From Bradyrhizobium sp. BR 10289 (GTDB lineage: Bacteria > Pseudomonadota > Alphaproteobacteria > Rhizobiales > Xanthobacteraceae): DNA of 64,000 bases. Positions within the stretch are counted from its first letter, which is position 1. Each line of letters starts with the position of its first letter. The notes under the pieces were generated by a model. It was not told the DNA's origin, searched no databases, and saw only the letters and a program-made list of their open reading frames with translations. A program made the translations under genes and the position numbers. Shown piece after piece: positions 53,492 through 63,660 of the stretch. The stretch is from contig NZ_JACOFR010000001.1 in assembly GCF_019455385.1 (NCBI RefSeq), forward strand, positions 124,001-188,000. Direction: 5' to 3'.

Positions 53492-53638
53492 ATGTCCAAT
53501 TCTTTCCAGGATAAGCTCGTCGCGATCGTCGCCGATCCGCTCGACATCGTGCTGATGCGCGGCATCGAGAATTTGCTCGATCCGCACGGGCTGATGAATC
53601 CGGGCAAGACTTTTGCCGCGGGAGGCGTGCAGCGATGA
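53492..53638 (+). pseudogene. C-terminal relic of an FAD-linked oxidase (GlcD-like)
   Basis: Only 48 residues remain. The tail VLMRGIENLLDPHGLMNPGKTF matches the C-terminal end (LDPxGxxNPGK) of FAD-binding_4/glycolate oxidase GlcD-type enzymes, while the FAD domain and catalytic parts are gone. The stop overlaps the kinase start (ATGA at 53635-53638). An oxidase of this type would fit a sugar-acid operon, so this is probably a decayed member. It may still be translated as a leader for the kinase. Confidence 0.65.
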
Positions 53639-54737
53639 CGAGCGTCCGCCTGCTCGCCGACGACCTCACCGGTGCGCTCGACACCGCGGCGGAGCTCGTC
53701 GGCCTGTGCGGCCCGTTCGACGTCACCTGGCCGGAGACGCCGGCGATGCAGGCGTCCGGCAGCCTTGCGATCGACAGCGGCACCCGTGAACGTTCGAAGG
53801 CCGAGAGCGTCGAGATCGTCGGACGATTGGCGTCGCAGCTTCAAGGCGCGTCGATCGCCTACAAGAAGGTCGACAGTCTTTTGCGGGGTGCCTGGGCGGC
53901 CGAGCTTGGCGCCTGCCTGCGCAGCGGCCCCTGGGCGTCTTGTGTCGTCGCGCCTGCCTTCGACTATCAGGGACGCCGCACCGTCGGCGGCCAGCAGTTC
54001 GCCCGCACGGTGCAGGGCGAGTGGCATCGCGTCGGCGACAATCTGCTGGATCAGTTGAGACAAGAAGGCATCGAGGCGCGGCAGGGATCTGCGAAGACGC
54101 TGTTCCAAGGCGGCGTTCAGGTGTTCGATGCCGAGAGCGATCTCGATCTCGACCGCGTCGTCGAAATGGCGCGGCGCATGCCGGGGCCGCTGCTTTGGTG
54201 CGGAAGCGGAGGGCTAGCCGGCGCGCTTGCCCGTGGCCACGGCACTGCCGCGCCGTCGCAATTGAAGCTGCCGGTGCTCGGGCTGTTCGGCTCCGACCAG
54301 GCCGCGACCGCTGCCCAGCTGGCCGCTTGTGGCGATGCGACCATCGCGCTTGCCGAGGGCGAGGGTGGGGCGCGGGTCCAGGGCAAGCTGGCCGACGACG
54401 GCGTGGCGCTGGTGAAATTCGCGCTCGCGGAGGGCCTGTCGCGCACCGAGGCGGCGCGGCGCATCGCGCGCGAGCTCACCACGCTGATGACGACACTCGA
54501 TCCACCCGGCACCTTGATCGTCGCTGGCGGCGAAACCCTGAAGGCCGTATGCGTTGCGCTCGGGGCGCACGCGCTCCAGGTGACGGGGCGCATCGTGCCG
54601 GGATTGCCGCGCTCGGTGCTGCAAGGCGGCCGCTGGGCCGGCGTCGATGTTATCTCGAAGTCCGGCGCCTTCGGTTCGAGGGAGCTGTGGCGCGACCTGC
54701 TCCGGGACAATCAACTGATCAGAATGGAGCGTCCGAT

Positions 54738-54741
<4 letters not shown>
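53635..54741 (+). CDS. Four-carbon acid sugar kinase family protein (DUF1537)
   Basis: 368 residues of the family that phosphorylates D-threonate and related four-carbon acids. Visible traits are the LLADDLTGALDTAAEL opening (substrate-binding aspartates), KKVDSLLRG near residue 85, and VAGGETLKAV / GLPRSVLQGGRWAGVDVISKSGAFG nucleotide-site motifs in the C-terminal half. It overlaps the following PdxA gene by 4 bases (ATGA). Product 4-phospho-threonate would be the substrate for the adjacent PdxA2. Confidence 0.88.
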
Positions 54742-55775
<1,034 letters not shown>

Positions 55776-56149
55776 GATCGAGCCCAGATACGACCAACGC
55801 TTTCATGCCCATCGAAATTTAACGCCCGACCATCCTGGAGTTCGGTAACGGGACGATCACGGCTGCGGCGGGTCTCCTTCGAATCTGCCGGCGTCGGCAC
55901 CTCGCAGCATCTCGCCGGCAAGCTGTTCCAGCAGATGACCGGCATCAGGATAGTGCACTTCCCTACAAGGGCTTGAGCGAGATGCCGAAGGCAAACGTGC
56001 GGTTTCGGGCCACTTGCACGAATTCACGGTCAATTCACGATCCGCTTCGTCTCGTCGGGTTAGGCTGCATCCGTTGTCGAGGCGCGCCCCAATCGCGCCC
56101 GCACCAAATGTTCGAAAGCGACCGAGTTCATTTGACGAGGGAGACGAGC
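55776..56149. other. Gap with a TctC/Bug relic, otherwise no gene
   Basis: About 370 bases after pdxA2 contain no intact gene. A degraded fragment of a periplasmic tricarboxylate-type binding protein is described separately (55869-55974). The remainder, including the stretch before the gene at 56150, shows nothing recognisable. Confidence 0.6.
55869..55974 (+). pseudogene. Frameshifted TctC/Bug-family binding protein fragment
   Basis: Translation on the + strand gives AGVGTSQHLAGKLFQQMTG, then IRIVHFP, closely matching the Bug/TctC core (GxGTSQHLAGELF...HVPYKG). A single missing base after the HFP codons then creates an early stop; shifting frame restores YKGLSEMPK. Only about 35 residues remain. 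Such proteins often accompany sugar-acid catabolic genes, so this is likely a decayed member of the threonate cluster. Confidence 0.65.
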
Positions 56150-56566
56150 ATGACGAGCACTGAATGGGCAATTCATCTCCTGCGGCGGAATGGGAATAAT
56201 CGGCCAATGTCTTCGAGCGGTCAGAGGGACGAAGAAAGTGAACGATCAGGCGAGTGGCCTGAACGTCGCCTTCAAAACCATGGTCGACTGATCTTTTTTT
56301 CTTGGTCGGTGGTCAGGGGCTTCACGGCCGGCGTCCTTGCGGGCCTGGCGCTCAAGCCGGATGCGACCGACAGCCAACCTCTAATGGACATCCTGGCGGA
56401 GGGATATGCCGGTACGGACTTCATCGACGCGTTCATGAAGAAGAGCTTTCCGGATATTCAAAAGGCTGCAATGGCTGCGCAGGCCGCCGGTGGGGCGGAA
56501 AAATTGCCGGTCGTGAAGGCGCTGGGCGCCCCGGCTGTGGTTGTGATCGACGCCGCTCGTGCCTGA
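56150..56566 (+). CDS. Hypothetical protein, 138 residues
   Basis: Chosen at ATG 56150 with GAGGGA ahead; the frame is open upstream but contains the Bug relic. The N-terminal 50 residues are polar and charged. A moderately hydrophobic segment (LIFFSWSVVRGFTAGVLAGLAL, about 47-68) could be a membrane-associated helix, followed by a helical tail. No family recognised. Confidence 0.5.
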   Translation: MTSTEWAIHLLRRNGNNRPMSSSGQRDEESERSGEWPERRLQNHGRLIFFSWSVVRGFTAGVLAGLALKPDATDSQPLMDILAEGYAGTDFIDAFMKKSFPDIQKAAMAAQAAGGAEKLPVVKALGAPAVVVIDAARA

Positions 56567-56630
56567 AGGTGGAAGACTTGCGCTCTGGCTTAGTCAGCAG
56601 ATCCGCAACCTGGCATAGGAGGGACGCGTC

Positions 56631-56951
56631 ATGACTGTCCTGCTGAGAAACACCTTCAAGGCCTGGATCGACCGTGCGCCGGGCGGGCCGCCCAGGCTGG
56701 TTATGGTTGGTGACGTGCGGGTACCCACCAATGGCTGGCATGCCCGACTGACCCGGCGGTCGCCCCAAGGGATCAATCCGAAAATCCTGATCCTCGACGT
56801 CGACGCCGAGCGGCCGGCCGGCACGGCGCCGGAGGAGATCACAACAATCCCGCTGCGGTACGAGGAAAGCCCGCCGCAGGACGAATACGGTCAGGTCATG
56901 GTCGCAACTTGCAGGGGCGAGATCGTCGTCAATATCGGGCGCCCGCACTAG
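56631..56951 (+). CDS. Hypothetical protein, 106 residues, beta-rich
   Basis: A GGAGGG site precedes the ATG. The sequence alternates hydrophobic residues (LVMVGDVRVPTNGW, PKILILDVDAE, QVMVATCRGEIVVNIG), typical of a small beta-sandwich. No signal peptide or known domain. Unknown role. Confidence 0.5.
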   Translation: MTVLLRNTFKAWIDRAPGGPPRLVMVGDVRVPTNGWHARLTRRSPQGINPKILILDVDAERPAGTAPEEITTIPLRYEESPPQDEYGQVMVATCRGEIVVNIGRPH

Positions 56952-57101
56952 CAGGTCCGGAGAAGGGGCGCGATCCGGCCCCATTGCGGCTTGGGCCGAA
57001 ACGTTATCCTTACCGGTCAAGGTTGACATGACGTCGTGCGCACAGGGGCATCCGATCAGGATATTTTGGATATCCGAAGAGTAACCCGTCTTGAGAGTAC
57101 G

Positions 57102-57305
57102 ATGTCCCGTTCCCTTGAATTGATCGTCGAAGGATTCGTCCGGCTGAACGATCGCGCTGCGCTTCACGAGCTGCTGTCGCACCGGCAGGATTTGCTGCGG
57201 CAGCTGGTGTCCGTCACCGGTATCGATCCGGGGCAGGCGATCGCGCAGGTCAGCGAGGAGATCACGATCGTCGAAGCCGGCCTCGCCACGCTCGCGCCGG
57301 ATTAG
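57102..57305 (+). CDS. Hypothetical small helical protein, 67 residues
   Basis: ATG 57102; a longer start at 57036 is possible but no better supported. The protein is entirely helical and amphipathic (RSLELIVEGFVRLNDRAALHELLSHRQDLLRQLV), with a C-terminal coiled-coil-like segment. No known domain. It precedes a tRNA-Gln gene on the other strand. Confidence 0.5.
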   Translation: MSRSLELIVEGFVRLNDRAALHELLSHRQDLLRQLVSVTGIDPGQAIAQVSEEITIVEAGLATLAPD

Positions 57306-57357
57306 CCGGAACGCGGCACCGATTTCGGGCAGGAAGGCTCTGGGAAAACGCCGGAAT

Positions 57358-57431
57358 TGGCTGGGGAACCTGGATTCGAACCAAGACAAACAGAGTCAGA
57401 GTCTGTTGTGCTACCGTTACACCATTCCCCA
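57358..57431 (-). tRNA. tRNA-Gln(CTG)
   Basis: A complete cloverleaf reads on the minus strand. The acceptor TGGGGAA/TTCCCCA pairs perfectly; the anticodon stem ACAGA/TCTGT encloses loop CTCTGAC with anticodon CTG (Gln, codon CAG). The T arm is CTTGG/CCAGG around TTCGAAT, with discriminator G and encoded CCA. The D arm GTG...CAC is short but typical of this tRNA. Confidence 0.92.
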
Positions 57432-57701
57432 ACGGAATAGTCGAACAAATTCAATAGTTTACTGATTTGCTCGACCGCGGCCGGAAGCGCGTTTGGCGCA
57501 AATCACGGCTGAGGCGTGGCAGGGTTCTACCCGCTCGGCCTTGGGCTGGCAAGCGCCGTGCTGCACGGAGCTGTTGACCTTTTGGCGCGCGTTGGGACAC
57601 CGCGCCTCGCGACGGTTTGCCTCATCTGAAATCATCTCGTCCGGGTCGGATCGCCGCGCGGCCCGTCGTCCTTGGGATACCCAACCCAAGGAGATCCGCA
57701 G

Positions 57702-58064
57702 ATGCCCTATGTCGATGGTTTCGTGCTGGCCGTGCCGAAGGACAAGATCGAGGCCTACAAGGCCCTGGCGAAAACGGCTTGCGCGGTCTGGATGGAGCAC
57801 GGCGCGCTCGATTATGTCGAATGCATCGGCGATGACGTGCCCTATGGCGAGCTGACCTCGTTTCCGCGCGCGGTGATGGCGAAAGAGGACGAGGTCGTGG
57901 TGTTCTCCTGGATCGTCTATCGCGACCGGGCGATGCGCGATGTCGTCAACAAGAAGGTGATGGCGGACGCGCGGCTCACCGGCGCCGACATGCCGTTCGA
58001 CGGCAAGCGCATGATCTATGGCGGCTTCACGACGCTGCTGCGGGCGGGCGAAATTATCAGTTGA
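57702..58064 (+). CDS. DUF1428 family protein
   Basis: 120 residues with the dimeric alpha/beta-barrel pattern of DUF1428: MPYVDGFVLAVPKDKIEAYK at the start, a central SWIVYRDRAMRD segment, and KRMIYGGF near the end. AAGGAG precedes the ATG. It is a small soluble protein of unknown biochemical role. The gene faces a 270-base gap after the tRNA. Confidence 0.85.
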   Translation: MPYVDGFVLAVPKDKIEAYKALAKTACAVWMEHGALDYVECIGDDVPYGELTSFPRAVMAKEDEVVVFSWIVYRDRAMRDVVNKKVMADARLTGADMPFDGKRMIYGGFTTLLRAGEIIS

Positions 58065-58373
58065 GCGAGGTAGACCGATGGGACCCGCCCGGATGGAGCG
58101 CAAGCGAAATCCGGGGCGCGGCTCCCGCATTCCGCTTGCTTCATGCCGGCTACGACTGCCTGCAGTTGTCTTTTTCTTATTGAACGACACCAGATAGAAC
58201 GCGGCGCGCGTCCTCGCTGCTCCCCTATGCAGCATCGCCACAATCCGTCACCTTGCCGGCCTCCGGCCGGCATGCCATCCTCTCATTGCCAGGCATAAAC
58301 AAGCGGAAGCGGGCGGCTCGCCACAGCTTCCAAAAAATCTTGGTTGGGGAAACCCTTTGGGAGGTCTGATTTC
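58065..58373. other. Gap with partial repeat before the Liv operon
   Basis: About 310 bases without a gene. A partial copy of the GTAGCCCGGATG palindrome family lies at about 58087-58153 (GCCCGGATGGAGCG and, at the other end, ATGCCGGCTAC). The rest carries the probable promoter of the following ABC operon; I could not place a clear -35/-10. Confidence 0.55.
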
Positions 58374-59627
58374 ATGAATTTGAAGCACGTCATGGGGCTG
58401 CTTTGCGCGGCCGCGATGTCGCTTGCGCTCGGCACGAATGCGCAAGGACAGGACAAGGTCGTCAAGATCGGCGTGATCCTGCCGATGTCCGGCGGCACCG
58501 CCTCGATCGGGGCGCATGCCAAGGCGGCGCTCGAGGTCGCGACTGACATCATCAACAACGCCCATCCCGAGCTCGGCAATCTGCCGCTGGCGAAGAACGC
58601 AGGCCTTGCCGGCCTCGGTGGCGCCAGGATCGAGGTCGTCATCGCGGACAACCAGGGCAACCCGGCGACCGGGCAGAACCAGGCGCTGCGCCTGATCACA
58701 GAGGATAAAGTCGCGGCCGTGTTCGGCGCCTATCAGTCCGGCATCACGCTGACCTCGAGCGCGATCGCCGAGAAATACGGCATTCCCTATCTGAACTCGG
58801 AATCGGTCGCCGCCAATCTCACCGAGCGCGGCTTCAAATGGTTCTTCCGCACCACGCCGATCGCCACGGACTTCGCCAGGATCTACACCGATTTCCTCGC
58901 CGACATGAAGGCGACCGGCGCCAAGACCGATGCGATCGCGCTGGTCCATGACAACACCGAATACGGCACCTCGGTCGCCAACACGATCGCCGGCGCCTTC
59001 AAGGAGAAGGGCCAGCCGATCGCGCTCGACGTCGCTTACCCCGTCAACGCGACTGACGTGCAGGGCCAGGTGCTCCAGCTCAAGGACAAGAAGCCCGATG
59101 TCATCATCATGATCAGCTACACGTCGGATGCGATCCTGTTCGCCAAGACCATGCAGTCGCTCGACTACAAGCCGGCGATCCTGCTCGCCGACGATGCCGG
59201 CTATTCCGATCCGTCCTTCATCAAGGCGGTCGGCAAGATTTCGCAAGGCGTGTTCAATCGCTCGTCCTGGGCGGTCGGGCCGTCGGGCTCGCCGTCCGCC
59301 ATCATCGCCGACATGTACAAGAAGAAGAGCGGTGAGGAGATGGACGACACCGTCGCCCGCCAGATGCAGGGCTTCTTCGTGCTGGCCGACGCCATCGACC
59401 GCGCCGGCTCGACCGAGCCCGCAAAAATCCAGGCGGCACTGAAGGCGACGGATCTCAAGCCCGAGCAATTGATGATGGGCTACAAGGGCGTGAAGTTCGA
59501 CGACAAGGGCCAGAACGTGCTCGCCTCCGGCCTCATCATCCAGCTTCAGGACGGCGAGAATTACACCGCCGTCTGGCCCAAGGCCAATGCCGAGAAGGCG
59601 CCGGTGCTGCCCTACAAGGGCTGGTGA
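58374..59627 (+). CDS. ABC transporter substrate-binding protein (branched-chain amino acid type)
   Basis: 417 residues. A signal peptide (hydrophobic 5-20, cut near NAQG-QD) is followed by the Peripla_BP_6/LivK-type fold: VVKIGVILPMSGGTASIGAHAK, GAYQSGITLTSSAIAEKYGIPYLN, and PAILLADDAGYSDPSF. GGAGG precedes ATG 58374. As the first gene of the operon it captures the ligand, which may be an amino acid, urea or an aromatic acid; the class does not fix which. Confidence 0.9.
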   Translation: MNLKHVMGLLCAAAMSLALGTNAQGQDKVVKIGVILPMSGGTASIGAHAKAALEVATDIINNAHPELGNLPLAKNAGLAGLGGARIEVVIADNQGNPATGQNQALRLITEDKVAAVFGAYQSGITLTSSAIAEKYGIPYLNSESVAANLTERGFKWFFRTTPIATDFARIYTDFLADMKATGAKTDAIALVHDNTEYGTSVANTIAGAFKEKGQPIALDVAYPVNATDVQGQVLQLKDKKPDVIIMISYTSDAILFAKTMQSLDYKPAILLADDAGYSDPSFIKAVGKISQGVFNRSSWAVGPSGSPSAIIADMYKKKSGEEMDDTVARQMQGFFVLADAIDRAGSTEPAKIQAALKATDLKPEQLMMGYKGVKFDDKGQNVLASGLIIQLQDGENYTAVWPKANAEKAPVLPYKGW

Positions 59628-59693
59628 GATTTTCGAAGGCGGGGCGTTCAGTCCCGCTTTTTTTGACGCCATGTGATCAGAGCAACGCGGCTC

Positions 59694-60557
59694 ATGTCCT
59701 TTGTTCTCGTGCAGGTGATCGTCGGCGGGCTTCTGCTGGGCGCCGTCTACGCCCTGTTTTCCTCCGGCCTCACGCTGGTGTGGGGCATGATGAACATCGT
59801 CAATTTCGCGCATGGCGATTTCGTCATGCTCGGCATGTACGTCGCCTATGTCGTCTACACATTGATGGGAGGCGGGCCGATCCTGGGGGCGCCGCTCGCG
59901 ACCCTGGTGCTCGCGACGCTCGGCGTCGTGGTCTATTTCGCGCTGATCCGCGACATCATGAAGGGGCCGATGCTGGCGCAGATCCTCGGCACGTTCGGGC
60001 TCGCGCTGCTGCTGCGTTATTCGGTGTTCTGGTGGTTCGGCGCCAATTTTCTCTCGATGCCGCAGGACATTGTTGGCGGCACCTATGCGTTTGCGGGCCT
60101 GCGCATCGAGGCCTCGCGGTTGCTGGCGGGCGTGGTCGCGCTGCTGGTGACGCTCGGATTGCATCTGCTGCTGACCCGCACGTCGCTCGGCTCGAAGATG
60201 CTGGCGGTGGCGGAGGACCAGACCGCGGCCCAGCTGATGGGCATCCGCCCCGACACCATGCAGGCGATCGCTTGGGGCATCGCGGCCGGCGCCACCGGTC
60301 TTGCCGGCGCGTTGATCGCAAACTTCTTCTACATCGTGCCGACGGTCGGCGAGACGCTCGGCATCGTCGCTTTCGTCACGGTCTCGCTCGGCGGCTTCGG
60401 CAGCGTGCCGGGCGCATTGGTTGCGGGCCTGCTGATCGGCGTCATCGAGTCGCTGTCCGGCTATCTGATCGGCGCGATCTACAAGGACATCGTGGTCTAC
60501 GTCCTGTTCCTGTTGTTCCTCTGGTTCCGGCCTCAGGGCCTGATGGGGAAGATGTGA
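59694..60557 (+). CDS. livH: Branched-chain amino-acid-type ABC permease (LivH-like)
   Basis: 287 residues with eight predicted membrane helices and the LivH-type opening VGGLLLGAVYALFSSGLTLVWGMMNIVNFAHGDFVMLG plus a later DQTAAQLMGI ATPase-docking loop. ATG 59694 is used; a GTG 21 bases upstream is possible. It overlaps livM by one base (TGATG). Confidence 0.9.
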   Translation: MSFVLVQVIVGGLLLGAVYALFSSGLTLVWGMMNIVNFAHGDFVMLGMYVAYVVYTLMGGGPILGAPLATLVLATLGVVVYFALIRDIMKGPMLAQILGTFGLALLLRYSVFWWFGANFLSMPQDIVGGTYAFAGLRIEASRLLAGVVALLVTLGLHLLLTRTSLGSKMLAVAEDQTAAQLMGIRPDTMQAIAWGIAAGATGLAGALIANFFYIVPTVGETLGIVAFVTVSLGGFGSVPGALVAGLLIGVIESLSGYLIGAIYKDIVVYVLFLLFLWFRPQGLMGKM

Positions 60558-61528
60558 TGCGGCGCTGGATCTGGCTCTCGGTCGTCGCCGCCTTTGCGAT
60601 TGCCTATCCGCTGCTGCTGTCCTCGCCGTTCCAGCAGCGCCTCGGCGCGCTGGTGCTGCTCTACGCCATTGCGGCCTCGGCCTGGAACATCGTCGGCGGC
60701 TATGCCGGGCAGGTCTCGGTCGGCCACGTCGTGTTCTTCGGCTGCGGTGCTTACGCCGCGATGGGCAGTTACGCCAAATTCGGCCTGTCGCCGCTGTTCG
60801 GAATCCCCGGCGGCATCGTGCTCGCGGTGGGGCTCGCGGCGATCATCGGCGTGCCGACGCTGCGGCTGTCGGGCCATTATTTCAGCATGGCGACGATCGC
60901 GGTGGCCGAGACGATGCGGCTGATCGTGACCAATACCGAGTGGCTGGGCGCGGCCGTCGGTCTCTCCGGTCCGACAGTCCCCCGCAACATCTTCGATCTC
61001 TCGTTTCTGTCGTCGCTGCCGTATTACTATCTCTTCCTCGCGGTCCTCGTGATCACGCTGCTCGTCACCTGGTGGATGACGAGCAGCCGGATGGGGTTTT
61101 ACCTGCGCGCGATCAGGGATTCCGAGCGCGCGGCGCGTTCGCTCGGCGCTCCCGCCAGCCGCACGAAACTCTACGCCTACATGCTGAGCGCGGCGCTGAC
61201 GAGCGTCGCCGGCGCGCTCTATGCCATGATGTTCGGCTTCGTCGATCCCGAGTCCGGCCTCGGCATCCTGATCTCGGTGAAGATCCTGATCATGGCGGCG
61301 CTGGGCGGGGCAGGGCTGCTGTTCGGGCCGCTGGTGGGCGCTGCGATCCTCGTGCCGCTCGAGGAGGTCTCCAACAGCTGGCTCGGCGGCAAGGGCGCAG
61401 GCCTCACCTTCGTGGTCTATGGCGCGATCATCGTGCTGATCGCGCGCTTCCAGCCCGGCGGCCTGCTCAGCCTGTTCACCGGGCGCAGCAAGCCCAACAA
61501 GGATGCGGGAGCCGGCCATGCTCCTTGA
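60557..61528 (+). CDS. livM: Branched-chain amino-acid-type ABC permease (LivM-like)
   Basis: 323 residues. Membrane helices and the LivM pattern NIVGGYAGQVSVGHVVFFGCGAY, with FYLRAIRDSERAARSLG as the EAA loop. It starts in the stop of livH (TGATG) and overlaps the next ATPase gene by 11 bases, so it is tightly coupled. Confidence 0.92.
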   Translation: MRRWIWLSVVAAFAIAYPLLLSSPFQQRLGALVLLYAIAASAWNIVGGYAGQVSVGHVVFFGCGAYAAMGSYAKFGLSPLFGIPGGIVLAVGLAAIIGVPTLRLSGHYFSMATIAVAETMRLIVTNTEWLGAAVGLSGPTVPRNIFDLSFLSSLPYYYLFLAVLVITLLVTWWMTSSRMGFYLRAIRDSERAARSLGAPASRTKLYAYMLSAALTSVAGALYAMMFGFVDPESGLGILISVKILIMAALGGAGLLFGPLVGAAILVPLEEVSNSWLGGKGAGLTFVVYGAIIVLIARFQPGGLLSLFTGRSKPNKDAGAGHAP

Positions 61529-62285
61529 GGCGCGCGGCATCACCAAGGCGTTCGGCAGCTTCAAGGCGGTGGACGATGCCTCCGTGATCTTGGAGCAGGG
61601 CGACATTCTCGGCCTGATCGGCCCGAACGGCGCCGGGAAATCCACGTTCTTCAACTGCCTCACCGGCGACCTCAAGACCACCGCGGGCCGCGTGCTGTTC
61701 GAGGGCAGCGACATCACTGATTTCGCGCCGGAGCAGCGCGCCGCTCTCGGGCTCGCCCGCACCTTCCAGGTGCCGCAGACCTTCGAGGGCATGACGGTGC
61801 TCGAGAACGTCATGATCGGCGCCTTCCTGCGCACCGCGCATCGCCACGAGGCCGACCGCAAAGCGCGCGCCGTGCTGGAGCGCGTCGGCATGAGCAGGCT
61901 TGCGGACGCACCGGCGCGCTCGCTCGGCACGCCCGGCCGCAAGCGGCTGGAGATCGCCCGCGCGCTTGCGACCGAACCAAAGGTGCTGCTGCTCGACGAG
62001 GCCATGGCCGGCCTCAATGCGCATGAGGTGAAGCTCGCGATCGATCTGGTCCGCGACATCCACCGTTCCGGCATCACGCTCGTGATCGTCGAGCACATCA
62101 TGGAAGTGATCATGTCGCTGGCGAGCCGCGTCATGGTGTTCCACCAGGGCAAGGAGATCGCCCGCGGCTCGCCGCGCGAGGTCACGTCAAATCCGGCCGT
62201 GATCGAAGCCTATCTCGGCAAGCGCGCGGCCAAGGCCGCCGCAGGTCATACGCCGGTCGAATTGATGGGCGGGCCGGACCTATGA
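61518..62285 (+). CDS. livG: Branched-chain amino-acid-type ABC ATPase (LivG-like)
   Basis: 255 residues. Walker A is GPNGAGKS (35-42) and Walker B VLLLDEAMAGLN. The ABC signature region reads SLGTPGRKRLEIARAL, departing from the usual LSYGQ. ATG 61518 (GGGAG ahead) is preferred to ATG 61503. It overlaps livF by 4 bases. The altered signature may lower hydrolysis at one site of the LivG/LivF heterodimer. Confidence 0.9.
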   Translation: MLLEARGITKAFGSFKAVDDASVILEQGDILGLIGPNGAGKSTFFNCLTGDLKTTAGRVLFEGSDITDFAPEQRAALGLARTFQVPQTFEGMTVLENVMIGAFLRTAHRHEADRKARAVLERVGMSRLADAPARSLGTPGRKRLEIARALATEPKVLLLDEAMAGLNAHEVKLAIDLVRDIHRSGITLVIVEHIMEVIMSLASRVMVFHQGKEIARGSPREVTSNPAVIEAYLGKRAAKAAAGHTPVELMGGPDL

Positions 62286-63001
62286 GCGGCGCGCTGCTGC
62301 GGATCGAGCATCTCGAGGTGCGGTATGGCGACCTCATCGGCGTCTCCGACGTGTCGCTGGAGGTGCCTGAGGGGAGCGTCGTCGCACTGCTCGGCTCCAA
62401 TGGCGGCGGCAAGACCACGACGCTGAACGCGATCGCCGGGCTCATTCCCGTGCATTCCGGCTCGATCAGCTTTCGCGGCGAGGAGATCGCGGGCGAGAGG
62501 GCCTTTTCCATTGTGCGCAAGGGGCTCGCCCTGTCGCCGGAGGGCTGGCGGCTGTTCGTGCAGCAGAGCGTCGAAAACAATCTGATGTTAGGTGCGACGC
62601 CGCTGCACGACAGGTCGCGCCAGGCGGGGCTGCTGGAGCGCGTCTACGAAATTTTTCCGCGCCTGAAGGAGCGCCGCAACCAGCGCGCCGGCACCATGTC
62701 CGGCGGCGAACGGCAGATGCTCGCGGTCGGCCGCGCGCTGATGAGCGATCCGAAGCTGCTCATGCTGGACGAACCCTCGCTCGGCCTCGCGCCGGCCGTG
62801 GTCGAGTCCATGTACGAGACCTTCGGCCGCCTGCATCGCGAGGGGCTCACCATCCTGCTCGCCGAGCAGTCGATCGAGCTCGCGCTGGAGGTCTCGGACT
62901 TTGCGACGGTGCTCCAGGTCGGCAAGAGCGTGCTGTCGGGAACGGCCGCCGCGCTCGCGCAAGATCCGCAGGTGCAGAAGGCCTATCTCGGCGTGGATTG
63001 A
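62282..63001 (+). CDS. livF: Branched-chain amino-acid-type ABC ATPase (LivF-like)
   Basis: 239 residues. Walker A is GSNGGGKTT, the signature MSGGERQMLAVGRAL, and Walker B LLMLDEPSLGLAP. Overlap of 4 bases (ATGA) with livG. It completes the five-gene Liv-type importer. Confidence 0.92.
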   Translation: MSGALLRIEHLEVRYGDLIGVSDVSLEVPEGSVVALLGSNGGGKTTTLNAIAGLIPVHSGSISFRGEEIAGERAFSIVRKGLALSPEGWRLFVQQSVENNLMLGATPLHDRSRQAGLLERVYEIFPRLKERRNQRAGTMSGGERQMLAVGRALMSDPKLLMLDEPSLGLAPAVVESMYETFGRLHREGLTILLAEQSIELALEVSDFATVLQVGKSVLSGTAAALAQDPQVQKAYLGVD

Positions 63002-63020
63002 CCTGGAGAGAGGCTGATCT

Positions 63021-63596
63021 TTACTTGATCTTGTCATAGGCCGCCGCGAAATCGCCGAGCGGCATCGGGATCGCGATCGTTTCCTTGCTCATGTTCTGGA
63101 AGGAGACTTTCAGCTGCTTGCCGGAGCGCAAGGCCGCCAGCAGGTCCGGCGCGATCGGCGCCGAGGCGTAGCAGCCGCGGTTCTCGCAGGTCTGGATCTG
63201 CAGGTCGACCGCCTTGCCCTCATCGACCTGGAGTTTTGCGCCGACGGGCAGATTGAGGCCGAGCGGCAATTGCAGCAGCGCCACCGGCGTGCGGGTGTCG
63301 GGCGCGATGCGGATGTTGATCAGCACGATGGTCTGGCCGGTCTTGGTCAGCACCGCGTTCTGCTCCATCGCGCATTCGAGCGGCGCATCGCGGCTGACGC
63401 TGGTGCAGCGCACGACCCAGCCGGCCTGCTGCGCCGGTGCGCCGTCAGCTTGCGCTTGCGTCGGGGCGGGCGCGGGCTGCGCGGCCGGAGCAGGAGGCGG
63501 GCTTGCGTTCTTCTTGGCGCCCTGCTGGGCATACGCGGCGGCCGTCGACAACAGGAGCGCGGCGGCGAGGGCGACAAGTCTGGATTGCATGAGCAT
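63021..63596 (-). CDS. Invasion-associated locus B (IalB) family periplasmic protein
   Basis: 191 residues. A signal peptide (hydrophobic 8-22, cut near AYA-QQ) is followed by a Pro/Ala/Gln-rich linker (about 25-55) and the IalB domain: GWVVRCTSVSRDAPLECAMEQ, PVALLQLPLGLNLPVGAKLQVD, and a Cys pair in TCENRGCYAS. An ATG at 63590 is an alternative start. In bartonellae and brucellae IalB affects host entry; in soil relatives the role is unclear. It converges with the livF gene, 19 bases between stops. Confidence 0.85.
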   Translation of the reverse strand: MLMQSRLVALAAALLLSTAAAYAQQGAKKNASPPPAPAAQPAPAPTQAQADGAPAQQAGWVVRCTSVSRDAPLECAMEQNAVLTKTGQTIVLINIRIAPDTRTPVALLQLPLGLNLPVGAKLQVDEGKAVDLQIQTCENRGCYASAPIAPDLLAALRSGKQLKVSFQNMSKETIAIPMPLGDFAAAYDKIK

Positions 63597-63660
63597 GGCG
63601 AAACCGCGTTGGCGTGAACCGAGGGCCCCGCTGTAGCGTCGCGGGAGCCGCGGCGCAAGC

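Noticed and set aside
57358..57431. tRNA-Gln as an integration site with a flanking island
   Set aside because: No integrase gene and no duplicate of the tRNA 3' end was seen in the window.
58248..60164. A 638-residue minus-strand frame opposite the Liv genes
   Set aside because: Composition is antisense-like and the plus strand has complete Liv-type transporter genes.
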